From NCBI GenBank assembly GCA_017457085.1, contig JAFTID010000005.1, positions 1-38,471 of the forward strand: 38,471 nucleotides of DNA, given 5' to 3'. Of the stretch, positions 1 through 6,774 are shown in pieces. This DNA comes from Phascolarctobacterium sp. Lineage in GTDB: Bacteria > Bacillota > Negativicutes > Acidaminococcales > Acidaminococcaceae. The translations under genes were made by a program, and so were the position numbers. Numbering within the stretch: the first letter of the stretch is position 1; every line of letters begins with the position of its first letter. The notes under the pieces are model-generated. The model ran no database searches, had not been told where the DNA came from, and was given only the letters and a program-made list of their open reading frames with translations.

Positions 1-59
1 CTCGAACGCGGGACACCCTGATTAAAAGTCAGGTGCTCTACCGACTGAGCTAGTGGATC
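1..59 (-). tRNA. tRNA-Lys (anticodon TTT), 3' end cut off by the window
   Basis: Read on the minus strand, the sequence has a 7-nt acceptor strand, TAGCTCAG at the start of the D arm, and an anticodon arm whose loop holds TTT (Lys). The T arm begins with GTTCGAG and runs off the window edge, so the 3' acceptor strand is not visible. It is the last visible member of a His-Gln-Lys tRNA cluster read from one promoter. Confidence 0.93.
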
Positions 60-62
60 ACT

Positions 63-138
63 TGGCTGGGGCGGCTGGACTCGAACCAACGCATGCGGGA
101 GTCAAAGTCCCGTGCCTTACCGACTTGGCTACGCCCCA
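63..138 (-). tRNA. tRNA-Gln (anticodon TTG)
   Basis: A complete cloverleaf on the minus strand. The acceptor strands TGGGGCG and CGCCCCA pair perfectly, the D arm begins AGCCAAG, the anticodon loop is CTTTGAC with anticodon TTG, the T loop is GTTCGAG, and CCA is encoded. Only three bases separate it from tRNA-Lys, which fits a single processed transcript. Confidence 0.96.
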
Positions 139-162
139 ATCTTTATCGCGAGCTAACATTTG

Positions 163-239
163 TGGGGTGACTAGAGGGATTCGAACCCTCGCGTAATGGA
201 GCCACAATCCACCGTGTTAACCGCTTCACCATAGCCACC
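163..239 (-). tRNA. tRNA-His (anticodon GTG)
   Basis: A complete minus-strand cloverleaf. The anticodon is GTG. The extra 5' G (G-1) opposite C73, which is the identity element of tRNA-His, is visible at 239. CCA is encoded at 163-165. It is the first tRNA of the cluster, about 40 bases downstream of the promoter. Confidence 0.96.
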
Positions 240-276
240 AAATCATTCCAAACTCAATAGCTTGGCGACAGGTGTT

Positions 277-305
277 ATTATACTATAAGAAAATGTTGCC
301 GTCAA
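277..305 (-). promoter_or_regulatory. promoter of the tRNA cluster
   Basis: On the minus strand TTGACG (-35) and TATAAT (-10) are separated by exactly 17 bases, pointing into tRNA-His. It lies between the 3' end of ridA and the tRNAs, so the tRNAs need not depend on read-through from the serine operon. Confidence 0.8.
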
Positions 306-330
306 TAGGTTTTCTTAAATTTTTATAAAA

Positions 331-705
331 TTATTTTACAGCAACAACTTCGATTTCTACGTGTACACCTTTGGGCAGAGCTGCCACTTGTACAAAGGAA
401 CGAGCAGGAGGATTTACTTGGAAATATTTGCCGTAAACACCATTAACTGCTGCGAAGTCGTTGATATCAGTAGCGAAAATAGTAGTTTTCACAACGTTTG
501 CGTAAGTGCAGCCTGCAGCTTCCAAAACTGCGCCAATGTTGTTCATAACTTGTTCTGCTTCAGCTTCGATGTTTTCCAAAACCAATTCGCCAGTTGCCGG
601 ATTAATGGCAATTTGACCAGAGCAGTACACGGTGTTGCCTGCTACGATTGCTTGGGAATAAGGTCCCAAAGCTTGAGGTGCTTTATCAGTAGAGATTACT
701 TGCAT
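331..705 (-). CDS. ridA: RidA family reactive intermediate/imine deaminase
   Basis: A 124-aa protein of the usual length for the YjgF/YER057c/UK114 (RidA) family. It begins with the typical TDKAPQALGPYSQAI segment, has the internal GQIAINPATGEL and the C-terminal ARSFVQVAALPKGVHVEIE segment that carries the conserved arginine. RidA hydrolyses the reactive enamine/imine (2-aminoacrylate and related compounds) released when serine or threonine is dehydrated, giving a keto acid and ammonia. AAGGAG lies just before the ATG. It is the last gene of the operon behind sdaAA (21-base gap), which places the detoxifying enzyme beside the enzyme that makes its substrate. No strong terminator is visible after the stop. 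The family call is firm; the exact substrate is inferred from the family and context. Confidence 0.95.
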   Translation of the reverse strand: MQVISTDKAPQALGPYSQAIVAGNTVYCSGQIAINPATGELVLENIEAEAEQVMNNIGAVLEAAGCTYANVVKTTIFATDINDFAAVNGVYGKYFQVNPPARSFVQVAALPKGVHVEIEVVAVK

Positions 706-726
706 GATGATTTCTCCTTTATCTTT

Positions 727-1611
727 TTATTTTGCAAAATATTTTTTAGCCCAAGCCAACGCTGTGGGAGTTGTAGCCATGCCCCCGCCCGCAGTTTCCT
801 TCAAGGCACAAGGCAAGCTGTCGCCTACGCTCTTCATGGCATCGATGGCTTCGTCCGCAGGAATAAAACTTTCAATTCCAGCCAAAGCCAGTTCTGCCGC
901 CGCAAGTGCCTGCAAAGCGCAAGAACCATTACGTTTAATACAGGGAACTTCAACCAAGCCTGCAACAGGGTCACATACCAAACCCAAAACATTTTTGAAA
1001 ACGATAGATACTGCGTGTCCTACTTGGCTAGAACTTCCACCTAGCATTGCTACTGCTGCGCCTGCTGCCATTGCTGCTGCACTACCACATTCAGCCTGGC
1101 AACCTCCAGTAGCACCAGCAAGAGAAGCTCTGTCCGCAATGACAAGACCAATACCGCCGGCTACAACAAGTCCTTCTGCCAAAACTTGGTCGCTTAAATT
1201 ATAATGTTTTTTCAAAGCAAAGAACACGCCCGGCAACACACCGCTAGCACCAGCAGTAGGAGCAGCTACAATTCTGCCCATAGCAGCGTTGGCTTCTGCT
1301 ACTGCCATAGCGTAGACCATGGCATCCTTTGCCTTATCGCCTAAAATATTGTTGAACTGCTTTTGTTCAGAAGCTTCCAGCAAACGCTTCGCCGCGCCGC
1401 CAGTCAACCCACTGTGGGAACGCACGCCAGTCAGACCAAAATCAATGGATTCTTGGATAACAGCCAACATTGCTTCCATTTTAGCAAGCAGTTCTTCCTT
1501 GGAACATTCCAGTTCCTTGGCATTATAGTCTATTAAAAATTCCTGCATGGATTGTTGCTTAGCTTCTGCTTCGCCAATCCAGGCATTTAAAGAAAGTTTA
1601 TCTTTTTTCAT
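727..1611 (-). CDS. sdaAA: L-serine ammonia-lyase, iron-sulfur-dependent, alpha subunit
   Basis: A 294-aa catalytic subunit of the two-subunit Fe-S L-serine dehydratase, which converts L-serine to pyruvate and ammonia in the cytoplasm. Cys171 (GATGGCQAECG), Cys213 and Cys224 (VCDPVAGLVEVPC) have the same spacing as the three cluster ligands known for the Legionella enzyme, so the [4Fe-4S] site looks intact. The glycine-rich stretches around residues 112-128 (VAAPTAGASGVLPG) and 270-280 (KETAGGGMATT) are the other family signatures. It follows sdaAB by 9 bases and precedes ridA. The split alpha/beta arrangement is the usual one in Firmicutes. The Fe-S cluster implies an oxygen-sensitive enzyme suited to an anaerobe. 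Confidence 0.96.
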   Translation of the reverse strand: MKKDKLSLNAWIGEAEAKQQSMQEFLIDYNAKELECSKEELLAKMEAMLAVIQESIDFGLTGVRSHSGLTGGAAKRLLEASEQKQFNNILGDKAKDAMVYAMAVAEANAAMGRIVAAPTAGASGVLPGVFFALKKHYNLSDQVLAEGLVVAGGIGLVIADRASLAGATGGCQAECGSAAAMAAGAAVAMLGGSSSQVGHAVSIVFKNVLGLVCDPVAGLVEVPCIKRNGSCALQALAAAELALAGIESFIPADEAIDAMKSVGDSLPCALKETAGGGMATTPTALAWAKKYFAK

Positions 1612-1620
1612 AGCTTAACC

Positions 1621-2286
1621 TCACGCAACACTGGCGATAAAACGCACAGAGTGAATCTGCTGCAAGGCAGCAATCAAATTGATAATTCCTTGGGGAACAG
1701 CCTCGTCACATTCAATGACCATGGAAGCCAGCCCACCTTTATTACTACGGAACACGCGCATGGTCGCAACGTTCACCCCCGCGTTGGCAAGAGTGCTGGT
1801 AACAAGGGCAATAATGCCGCGCTTATCTTCGTGCACTGTTAAAATTGCCGGCAATTTGCCAGTCAGCTCCACAGGAAAACCGTCAATACTATTTACAAGT
1901 ACCTGCCCGCCTCCCACAGAAGCGCCGATAATTTCACACTTGCTACCGTCAGCAGCAGTAAGCTTGAACATAGCAGTATTAGGATGAGTCAAGCTACCCA
2001 AATCAATTTTGGCAAAGCTATATTTCAGTCCTGCTTCCTTAGCGTACTTATCTGCTTCGGGAATGCGTGCATCGTCAGGCAGCCAGCCCATAAGTCCGGA
2101 TAAAAGCGCCATATCCGTGCCGTGTCCCTTGTGCGTTTCCGCAAAGGAGCCGTGCAGATAAATTTCTGCAGAAACTGGTGCAGAGCCTAAAATTCCCGTC
2201 GCCAAAAGTCCCAAACGTACAGCGCCTGCCGTATGGGAACTGGACGGTCCAATCATAACAGGGCCAATGATATCTATGATATTCAT
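1621..2286 (-). CDS. sdaAB: L-serine ammonia-lyase, iron-sulfur-dependent, beta subunit
   Basis: A 221-aa protein with the N-terminal serine-dehydratase beta domain (DIIGPVMIGPSSSHTAGA at residues 4-21, the diagnostic segment) and a C-terminal ACT domain from about residue 147 (ILTVHEDKRGIIALVTSTLA). It pairs with SdaAA to form the active enzyme; in this family the ACT domain is thought to be a regulatory or allosteric serine site. The start has AAGGAGA five bases before the ATG. Its first codons overlap the last four bases of the hutP-like gene, so the two genes are probably translationally coupled. Confidence 0.96.
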   Translation of the reverse strand: MNIIDIIGPVMIGPSSSHTAGAVRLGLLATGILGSAPVSAEIYLHGSFAETHKGHGTDMALLSGLMGWLPDDARIPEADKYAKEAGLKYSFAKIDLGSLTHPNTAMFKLTAADGSKCEIIGASVGGGQVLVNSIDGFPVELTGKLPAILTVHEDKRGIIALVTSTLANAGVNVATMRVFRSNKGGLASMVIECDEAVPQGIINLIAALQQIHSVRFIASVA

Positions 2287-2765
2287 GGTTTCTCCTTAGA
2301 TTCGCTATCAGAATCTGCTTCAGCTTTAAGTTCAGCACTCAAAGGCAAAGCACGATGTCCCAAGCCAACACAAAGCTCGTTCAGGTTCAGCACGCCTACA
2401 CCCATAAAGATGGCAACGCAAAGATGCTCGCCGTGACGGGCAATACCAATCTTGCCACCAACATTAAAGCCAAGAGCCTTATTCTTTACTTGCTCCAAAG
2501 CAGAATGAGTAGCACCGGCAACAGCGCCCTCGGACAAGTGATCTCTGCCTACCAAGCCTTGTCGCCAAGCAGCAACGGTAGCTCGTTCCATAATCTTCCC
2601 AATGGAATTGATGAAGTCTCCGCCAAAATCTACAGCAGTAGCGCGAATTCCTTGGCTACCTAAAAGCTCCTTTACATTTTGCTCTTCTGCACGAGTTGCA
2701 GTCAAAGCAATGCGCAAGGCAGCACGACCGATGTCAATGCTTTTGAAGCTCTTTTTTTCTACCAT
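2283..2765 (-). CDS. HutP-family RNA-binding regulator
   Basis: A 160-aa protein matching the HutP family along its length: an N-terminal helix (IGRAALRIALTATRAEEQ, residues 11-28), the central helices with EGAVAGATHSALEQ (residues 79-92), and the C-terminal strand region GKIGIARHGEHLCVAIFMGVG followed by NELCVGLGHRAL. The last ~20 residues are a charged tail rich in Glu, Lys and Ser. HutP of Bacillus subtilis is a hexameric L-histidine/Mg-dependent antiterminator that binds UAG triplets in the hut mRNA. Here the gene sits in a serine-catabolic operon, and by eye the three metal/His-site histidines of the Bacillus protein align to Gly, Gly and Asn, so the ligand is probably not histidine. It overlaps sdaAB by four bases. 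Family call is fairly sure; target and ligand are inference. Confidence 0.85.
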   Translation of the reverse strand: MVEKKSFKSIDIGRAALRIALTATRAEEQNVKELLGSQGIRATAVDFGGDFINSIGKIMERATVAAWRQGLVGRDHLSEGAVAGATHSALEQVKNKALGFNVGGKIGIARHGEHLCVAIFMGVGVLNLNELCVGLGHRALPLSAELKAEADSDSESKEKP

Positions 2766-2770
2766 TTAAA

Positions 2771-4204
2771 TCAATCCTCTTCTACCATTTCCACTTCCTT
2801 AATTTTTTCTTTGTCAAATAAAGGAATCAGCAAGAAAGTGATAATGCAAATTACCCATTCAAAATAAACTACTTCTTTAAAAATGGGTTTAATACAACCT
2901 AAAACGTTACCGGGCATGTACCACAGAATAATGCCTGCGATACCAACCAAAGTTGTCCAGAATGCACTGCTACGACGGCAAACGCCGGGAGCAAATACAG
3001 TGAAGAAAAAGATACAGGTCAAAGCAGTTGTCATGGAAAGACCTGCAATCATAGTTTTCAAAATGCCTGCCGCATTAAAGGCAAACCACAGGGTAATCAA
3101 GCCAATTACAAAAACGGTAATACGGCTCACGGTTACAAATTTTTCGTCGCTTACAGTAGGATTAATGAAGCGTTTGTAAATATCTTGAGAGAACAGGGTG
3201 CCTGCGCCCAAAAGAATGGTACAAGCAGTAGATACGTCTGCCGCCCACAAAGCTGCCAAAGTAGCACCGGAAGCGATGGGGTTCAAGCTCATTACAACCT
3301 TAGGCATAGCCATAGCAGCTTTTTCCACGGGGATTTCCGGGAACATAACCTTTGCCACCAAACCAAGTACTGCGCACAGGAAGCCAACGGGGAAAATCAA
3401 CAAACCGCCCAAAAGGAAACCATTACGGGCAGATTTAACACTGCTAGCACCGCAGGCAATTTGTACGGGGCCTTGAGCAGTAATGGCTTGGGTAATCATT
3501 ACTACGAACCAGCTGATGATTACAACAATGGGAATACCAGCCAAGGGGTCAACCATAACTTCTGCATTGGGAAGCTTGGAAACTAAAGCGTCCCAACCGC
3601 CAACATTATTAACTGCGCTGATGCAGGAATATACATCGCCCAAATAAATCAAGGTTACGCTGATAATATTGGACAAACCGCTGGACCACAAACCGCCAAT
3701 TAAAGTAATGCCAATAAAAACTACTGCACTCATCAGCATACCGCCTTGGAAGCTGAAAACTTCCGGAAGCAAGCTAGAAAGAATTGCGCCACCTGCCAAA
3801 TATTGGAGGGCAGTGATTACACACATAATGATTACCAAACCAACAGCACTGATTACGCGACCTTTGGTATCGTAATATTTTTCAAAGAATTCCGGAATAG
3901 TGGAAACTTTCATGGCGCGCAGTCTGCCTGCGGCAAAAAGACCCATGATTACGGCACCTGCTGCCCAAGCTGCATTGTACCAGCCAGCAGCCATACCAAT
4001 AGAAAAAGCTCTTTCAGCAACGCCTACAGTAGAAGCTGCGCCTACTGCCAAGCCTGTAATATTGACTGCGATTAACGCACTGCCAAGCTTACGTCCTGCC
4101 AAAAGATACGCAGCAGAGCCTTTAGAGGCTCTATTTTTTACCCAGAAGCTTATGCCGAAGAGCATTGCAACGTACAAACAAACGATAATTAATTGAATAG
4201 ACAT
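2771..4204 (-). CDS. sodium:solute symporter (SSS family)
   Basis: A 477-aa integral membrane protein of the sodium:solute symporter (SSS) family with about 13 hydrophobic segments. Family features are the N-terminal RASKGSAAYLLAGRKLG loop, NITGLAVGAASTVGVAERAF in the next helix region, and GLWSSGLSNIISVTLIYLG near residue 175. It should import a small organic solute with Na+ across the inner membrane. The substrate cannot be read from the sequence; as first gene of an operon with a serine dehydratase, serine (or another small amino acid) is the best inference. Its 5' leader is unusual (see the UAG-triplet leader), and the GGAAAGG ribosome site lies between two UAG triplets. Six bases separate it from the hutP-like gene. 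Confidence 0.9.
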   Translation of the reverse strand: MSIQLIIVCLYVAMLFGISFWVKNRASKGSAAYLLAGRKLGSALIAVNITGLAVGAASTVGVAERAFSIGMAAGWYNAAWAAGAVIMGLFAAGRLRAMKVSTIPEFFEKYYDTKGRVISAVGLVIIMCVITALQYLAGGAILSSLLPEVFSFQGGMLMSAVVFIGITLIGGLWSSGLSNIISVTLIYLGDVYSCISAVNNVGGWDALVSKLPNAEVMVDPLAGIPIVVIISWFVVMITQAITAQGPVQIACGASSVKSARNGFLLGGLLIFPVGFLCAVLGLVAKVMFPEIPVEKAAMAMPKVVMSLNPIASGATLAALWAADVSTACTILLGAGTLFSQDIYKRFINPTVSDEKFVTVSRITVFVIGLITLWFAFNAAGILKTMIAGLSMTTALTCIFFFTVFAPGVCRRSSAFWTTLVGIAGIILWYMPGNVLGCIKPIFKEVVYFEWVICIITFLLIPLFDKEKIKEVEMVEED

Positions 4205-4301
4205 AAATACACTACCTTTCCTACCATGCTACACACATGAACTAATTAATTCTGCCACCTGCGTGGCTCTACTGTACTACACAGAGCTATGTAATAAACT
4301 A
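4205..4301 (-). promoter_or_regulatory. UAG-triplet-rich mRNA leader of the symporter operon (candidate HutP-type binding site)
   Basis: Read on the minus strand, UAG occurs at 4299-4301, 4287-4289, 4277-4279, 4269-4271, 4242-4244, 4229-4231, 4221-4223 and 4212-4214, with a ninth at 4305-4307 that probably lies upstream of the transcript start. Spacers are 9, 7, 5, 24, 10, 5 and 6 bases. The 24-base gap holds a perfect 5-bp hairpin (4254-4267, GCCAC and GTGGC around a 4-nt loop). A weaker inverted repeat (4266-4287) displays one triplet in its loop. The last two triplets flank the GGAAAGG ribosome site. UAG is the triplet recognised by Bacillus HutP. That this leader is bound by the operon's own HutP-like protein is inference. 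Confidence 0.6.
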
Positions 4302-4306
4302 CTGCT

Positions 4307-4315
4307 ATTATAACA
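4307..4315 (-). promoter_or_regulatory. extended -10 promoter of the symporter operon
   Basis: The minus strand reads TGTTATAAT, a perfect -10 hexamer with the TGn extension. No good -35 is seen at 17 bases, as is usual for extended -10 promoters. Transcription would start near 4300, giving a leader of about 95 bases. It is divergent from the TSCPD promoter. Confidence 0.65.
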
Positions 4316-4361
4316 ATTTTCACTTCTAAATAAAAGTATCCTTTAGGAAAATGCCACAAGA

Positions 4362-4391
4362 TTGACATCTGCGGTAAAATTTTGTTAAAAT
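4362..4391 (+). promoter_or_regulatory. promoter of the TSCPD gene
   Basis: TTGACA (4362-4367) and TAAAAT (4386-4391) are 18 bases apart, and TGT precedes the -10 hexamer. It points to the TSCPD gene about 80 bases downstream and is back to back with the symporter promoter. Confidence 0.75.
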
Positions 4392-4473
4392 CGGTACAAA
4401 CAAGAGGATTTTGGCAATTAATGTCGAATTTTAATATATTCAACGTGAAAAATACTTTCATAAGGAGAATGAA

Positions 4474-4713
4474 ATGATTTCTTATACTACTAGTGGAACC
4501 TGTTCCAAGATTATAAATTTTGAAATCATCGACGGCAAATTGCACAACGTTTCTTTCGTTGGCGGTTGCCCCGGTAACTTACAAGCCATTGGCAAATTAG
4601 TTGAAGGCATGGATGCTAAGGAGGCAGCTTCTCGCTTGCAAGGCATTCGTTGTGGAATGAGACCCACTAGCTGTGGAGACCAGTTTGCTAAAGCTATTTT
4701 AGCTAACATTTAG
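4474..4713 (+). CDS. TSCPD domain protein (TIGR03905-type)
   Basis: A 79-aa protein that consists of a single TSCPD domain. The domain name comes from the last conserved block, seen here as RPTSCGDQFAKAI at the C terminus; other family cysteines are at TSGTCSK and GGCPGNL. The same domain occurs at the C terminus of B12-dependent ribonucleotide reductases, where it is thought to handle metal or redox chemistry, but the stand-alone protein has no established function. AAGGAG lies six bases before the ATG. It is monocistronic: its stop codon abuts a palindromic intergenic element. Confidence 0.88.
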   Translation: MISYTTSGTCSKIINFEIIDGKLHNVSFVGGCPGNLQAIGKLVEGMDAKEAASRLQGIRCGMRPTSCGDQFAKAILANI

Positions 4714-4835
4714 AAAATCGCTATAAGCACCGTTATGCTGTGTCACAGCTCGCTTACTCGCTCAACGTACACCTAAGTACGCTATCGCTTCATAAGCTTC
4801 GCTGTTCCTTGCCTTCCGGCACTTCTAACGATTTT
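4714..4835 (+). repeat. MITE-like palindromic intergenic element, 122 bp
   Basis: The ends form an imperfect terminal inverted repeat: 4714-4732 (AAAATCGCTATAAGCACCG) matches the reverse complement of 4817-4835 at 15 of 19 positions. The inside contains further short palindromes, such as CGTAC at 4754-4758 and GTACG about six bases later, and CGCTT/AGCTTCGCT motifs. No coding capacity is evident. It begins directly after the TSCPD stop codon and ends 42 bases before corA. A 30-bp version with the same two ends occurs at 13688-13717, which is the reason to regard this as a repeat family rather than a chance hairpin. Copy number in the genome cannot be seen here. Confidence 0.5.
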
Positions 4836-4877
4836 GACGAGAGCATATATTTTTTGAAAGGAGGTTGACCACGAACT

Positions 4878-5828
4878 ATGTATAAAATCGTTCGCAGTAC
4901 CGAAAACGGTCTTGATGAATTAGAAATTGACAGACTCGAAAAGGGTTGCTGGATAGATGTTGTGGCACCCTCTTTAGAAGAATTACAGGAAATTGCCAAA
5001 GCTACCAAAATCCAAATGGATTTCCTTACTGCGCCCCTTGACGAAGAAGAAAAATCCCGTATGGAAATTGAAGATGACCAAATTCTGGTCTTAGTTGACA
5101 TTCCTTTCCTGCGCAGTAACAAAGATTATGATACTCTCCCCTTGGGCATCATCATTACTGAAAATTATCTTGTTACTGTTTGCTTGGAACCTAACGCTGT
5201 TATCGCAGAGTTCGGTGCTCATAACACCAAGTTCTTCTCCACTTTCAAAAAGACTCGCTTCTTATTCCAAATTCTTTTTAAATCTGCAACCTTATACCTG
5301 AAATACATTCGTATCATCATTCGCAGGACTGACGAATTGGAAAAACATTTACGTCAATCCATGCAAAACTCCGAATTGTTCAACCTTCTGGATTTGCAAA
5401 AATCCTTGACCTACTTCTCTACTTCCTTGCGCAGCAATTACATCGTTATGGAAAAATTGCTCCGTCTGCGTAGTGCTACCCAGTCCCGTCATCTGATTAA
5501 GCTTTATGAAGAAGACGAAGATTTGCTGGAAGACGTAATCATCGAATACAAGCAAGCGGTGGAAATGGTTGAAATGTACAGCCACATTCTTAACAGTATG
5601 ATGGAAGTATTCGCCAGCATCATCAGCAACAACTTGAACTTAGTCATGAAATTCTTGGCTACTATGACCATCGTCTTGGCGATACCAACTTTGGTTTCCA
5701 GCTTGTGGGGCATGAACGTGCCTGTTCCCTTTGCAAATACTCCTTGGGGTTTTGCCATTGTGCTTATCCTCGCACTTGGTGGTGCGGGTATGGCAGCTTA
5801 CCTGCTGTGGAAACGCAGAATGTTCTAA
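4878..5828 (+). CDS. corA: CorA family divalent-cation (magnesium) transporter
   Basis: A 316-aa protein with the CorA layout: a long soluble, helix-rich N-terminal region rich in Glu/Asp and Lys, and two C-terminal membrane helices (about residues 255-277 and 290-311). The signature GMN tripeptide is at residues 278-280 (SLWGMNVPVPF), at the end of the first helix where it forms the pore entrance and selectivity site. The basic tail WKRRMF ends the protein, as usual. Members are homopentameric inner-membrane Mg2+ (sometimes Co2+/Ni2+) channels. The ribosome site AAAGGAGG is strong but about 12 bases from the ATG. No Mg2+ riboswitch is recognisable upstream; a rho-independent terminator follows. 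Confidence 0.92.
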   Translation: MYKIVRSTENGLDELEIDRLEKGCWIDVVAPSLEELQEIAKATKIQMDFLTAPLDEEEKSRMEIEDDQILVLVDIPFLRSNKDYDTLPLGIIITENYLVTVCLEPNAVIAEFGAHNTKFFSTFKKTRFLFQILFKSATLYLKYIRIIIRRTDELEKHLRQSMQNSELFNLLDLQKSLTYFSTSLRSNYIVMEKLLRLRSATQSRHLIKLYEEDEDLLEDVIIEYKQAVEMVEMYSHILNSMMEVFASIISNNLNLVMKFLATMTIVLAIPTLVSSLWGMNVPVPFANTPWGFAIVLILALGGAGMAAYLLWKRRMF

Positions 5829-5851
5829 AATTAAACACTTACAAAAATTTA

Positions 5852-5884
5852 GAGGCTATCTCTCTCGAGACAGCCTCATTTTTA
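5852..5884 (+). terminator. rho-independent terminator of corA
   Basis: A stem of GAGGCT-a-TCTC with GAGA-c-AGCCTC (a symmetrical internal mismatch) closes a 4-nt loop and is followed by an ATTTTTATTT run. It stands 24 bases after the corA stop and before the convergent HlyD-like gene. Confidence 0.85.
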
Positions 5885-5897
5885 TTTGACTATAAAC

Positions 5898-6662
5898 TTA
5901 TTTCACAACCACTGCCACCAGTTTACCTGTTTGCAAAATGTCCTTATCGTCTTTCACGCTAACCCTTACCTCGTAACCATTTACCTCGCCACTTAATTTG
6001 GCAATATCTTCCGGCAAGGCACTTGCTACGGTTGAAACGTAATATACCTTACCTTCCACGGTAGTTTCCGGCATAATCGCTGCAATTACGGTTACAGGCA
6101 TGCCCTTGGCAATTTTTTGAGCGTATTCCTTCGTAGCAAATGCTCTTACCCATTTGCTATTGGGGCTTTCTAAATAATACACAGGCTTCATAGCCAAGGC
6201 AATCTCTCCCGGTTCCTGCAAGCGTTGGCTCACAGTTCCATCCACAGGGGCAATGATAATCCCTTGTCGTAAAAACTTTTCCTTCAAGAGAATATCTGCC
6301 CGCAAACCGTTCAGCTTGCTATACGCCAGCTTCTTTGCTTCTCCGTCAACAGTATTGCCTTTCAGCTCATTCTCATAAGCACGGATAAGAACTTTTTCAT
6401 TGGCAACCTGCGCCGCCATTTCGTCCATATTCAGAGAAGCCATCACATCTCCCTTATGAACAAAGTCCCCCTCGTGCACGTACATATCCTTAATGGGATA
6501 CTCCATATTAAAGGACAGATAGGTGCGCTTGCTTTCCACCTTCCCATACATACCAACTTCTTCCTCTTCGGCACCACCAATCATGGTAAATAAAATTAAA
6601 ATGACGGTTGTAGCGATTGCGGCAATTGCCCAAAACTTTTTATGACGTCTAATAAATTCCAT
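5898..6662 (-). CDS. HlyD-family periplasmic adaptor-like protein, orphan
   Basis: A 254-aa protein with an N-terminal signal anchor (positive MEFIRRHKK followed by a hydrophobic segment, residues 10-28), a biotinyl-lipoyl-like half (IKDMYVHEGDFVHKGDVMASLN, residues 57-78), a short coiled hairpin of about 50 residues, the second lipoyl half (GIIIAPVDGTVSQRLQEPGE) and a beta-barrel region. This is the membrane-fusion-protein architecture of RND, ABC and MFS exporters. It is shorter than most family members, and no transporter gene is adjacent on the same strand: the preceding gene is an Na/Pi cotransporter with its own terminator between them. Its partner is therefore unknown. The protein implies a periplasm, and so a diderm cell. 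Confidence 0.8.
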   Translation of the reverse strand: MEFIRRHKKFWAIAAIATTVILILFTMIGGAEEEEVGMYGKVESKRTYLSFNMEYPIKDMYVHEGDFVHKGDVMASLNMDEMAAQVANEKVLIRAYENELKGNTVDGEAKKLAYSKLNGLRADILLKEKFLRQGIIIAPVDGTVSQRLQEPGEIALAMKPVYYLESPNSKWVRAFATKEYAQKIAKGMPVTVIAAIMPETTVEGKVYYVSTVASALPEDIAKLSGEVNGYEVRVSVKDDKDILQTGKLVAVVVK

Positions 6663-6675
6663 ATAATCACTTCCT

Positions 6676-6722
6676 TAAAATAAAAAGAGAGCTGCCTCCA
6701 ACCGAAGTTGGCTACAACTCTC
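6676..6722 (-). terminator. rho-independent terminator of the Na/Pi cotransporter gene
   Basis: On the minus strand GAGAG pairs with CTCTC (outer) and CCAAC with GTTGG around a TTCG tetraloop (inner), followed by TTTTTATTTT. It lies about 50 bases after the Na/Pi stop and just before the HlyD-like gene, so the two are separate units. Confidence 0.85.
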
Positions 6723-6774
6723 CTAAAGTCAGTATAACATCTTAAATTGTGATTACAAGGACTTCACCATAATT

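Noticed and set aside
361..1044. 227-codon frame opposite ridA and sdaAA
   Set aside because: It spans two real genes and their intergenic gap on the other strand and has no homology pattern.
4714..4877. Mg2+ riboswitch (M-box) before corA
   Set aside because: No M-box core motifs were seen; the space is filled by a palindromic repeat element.
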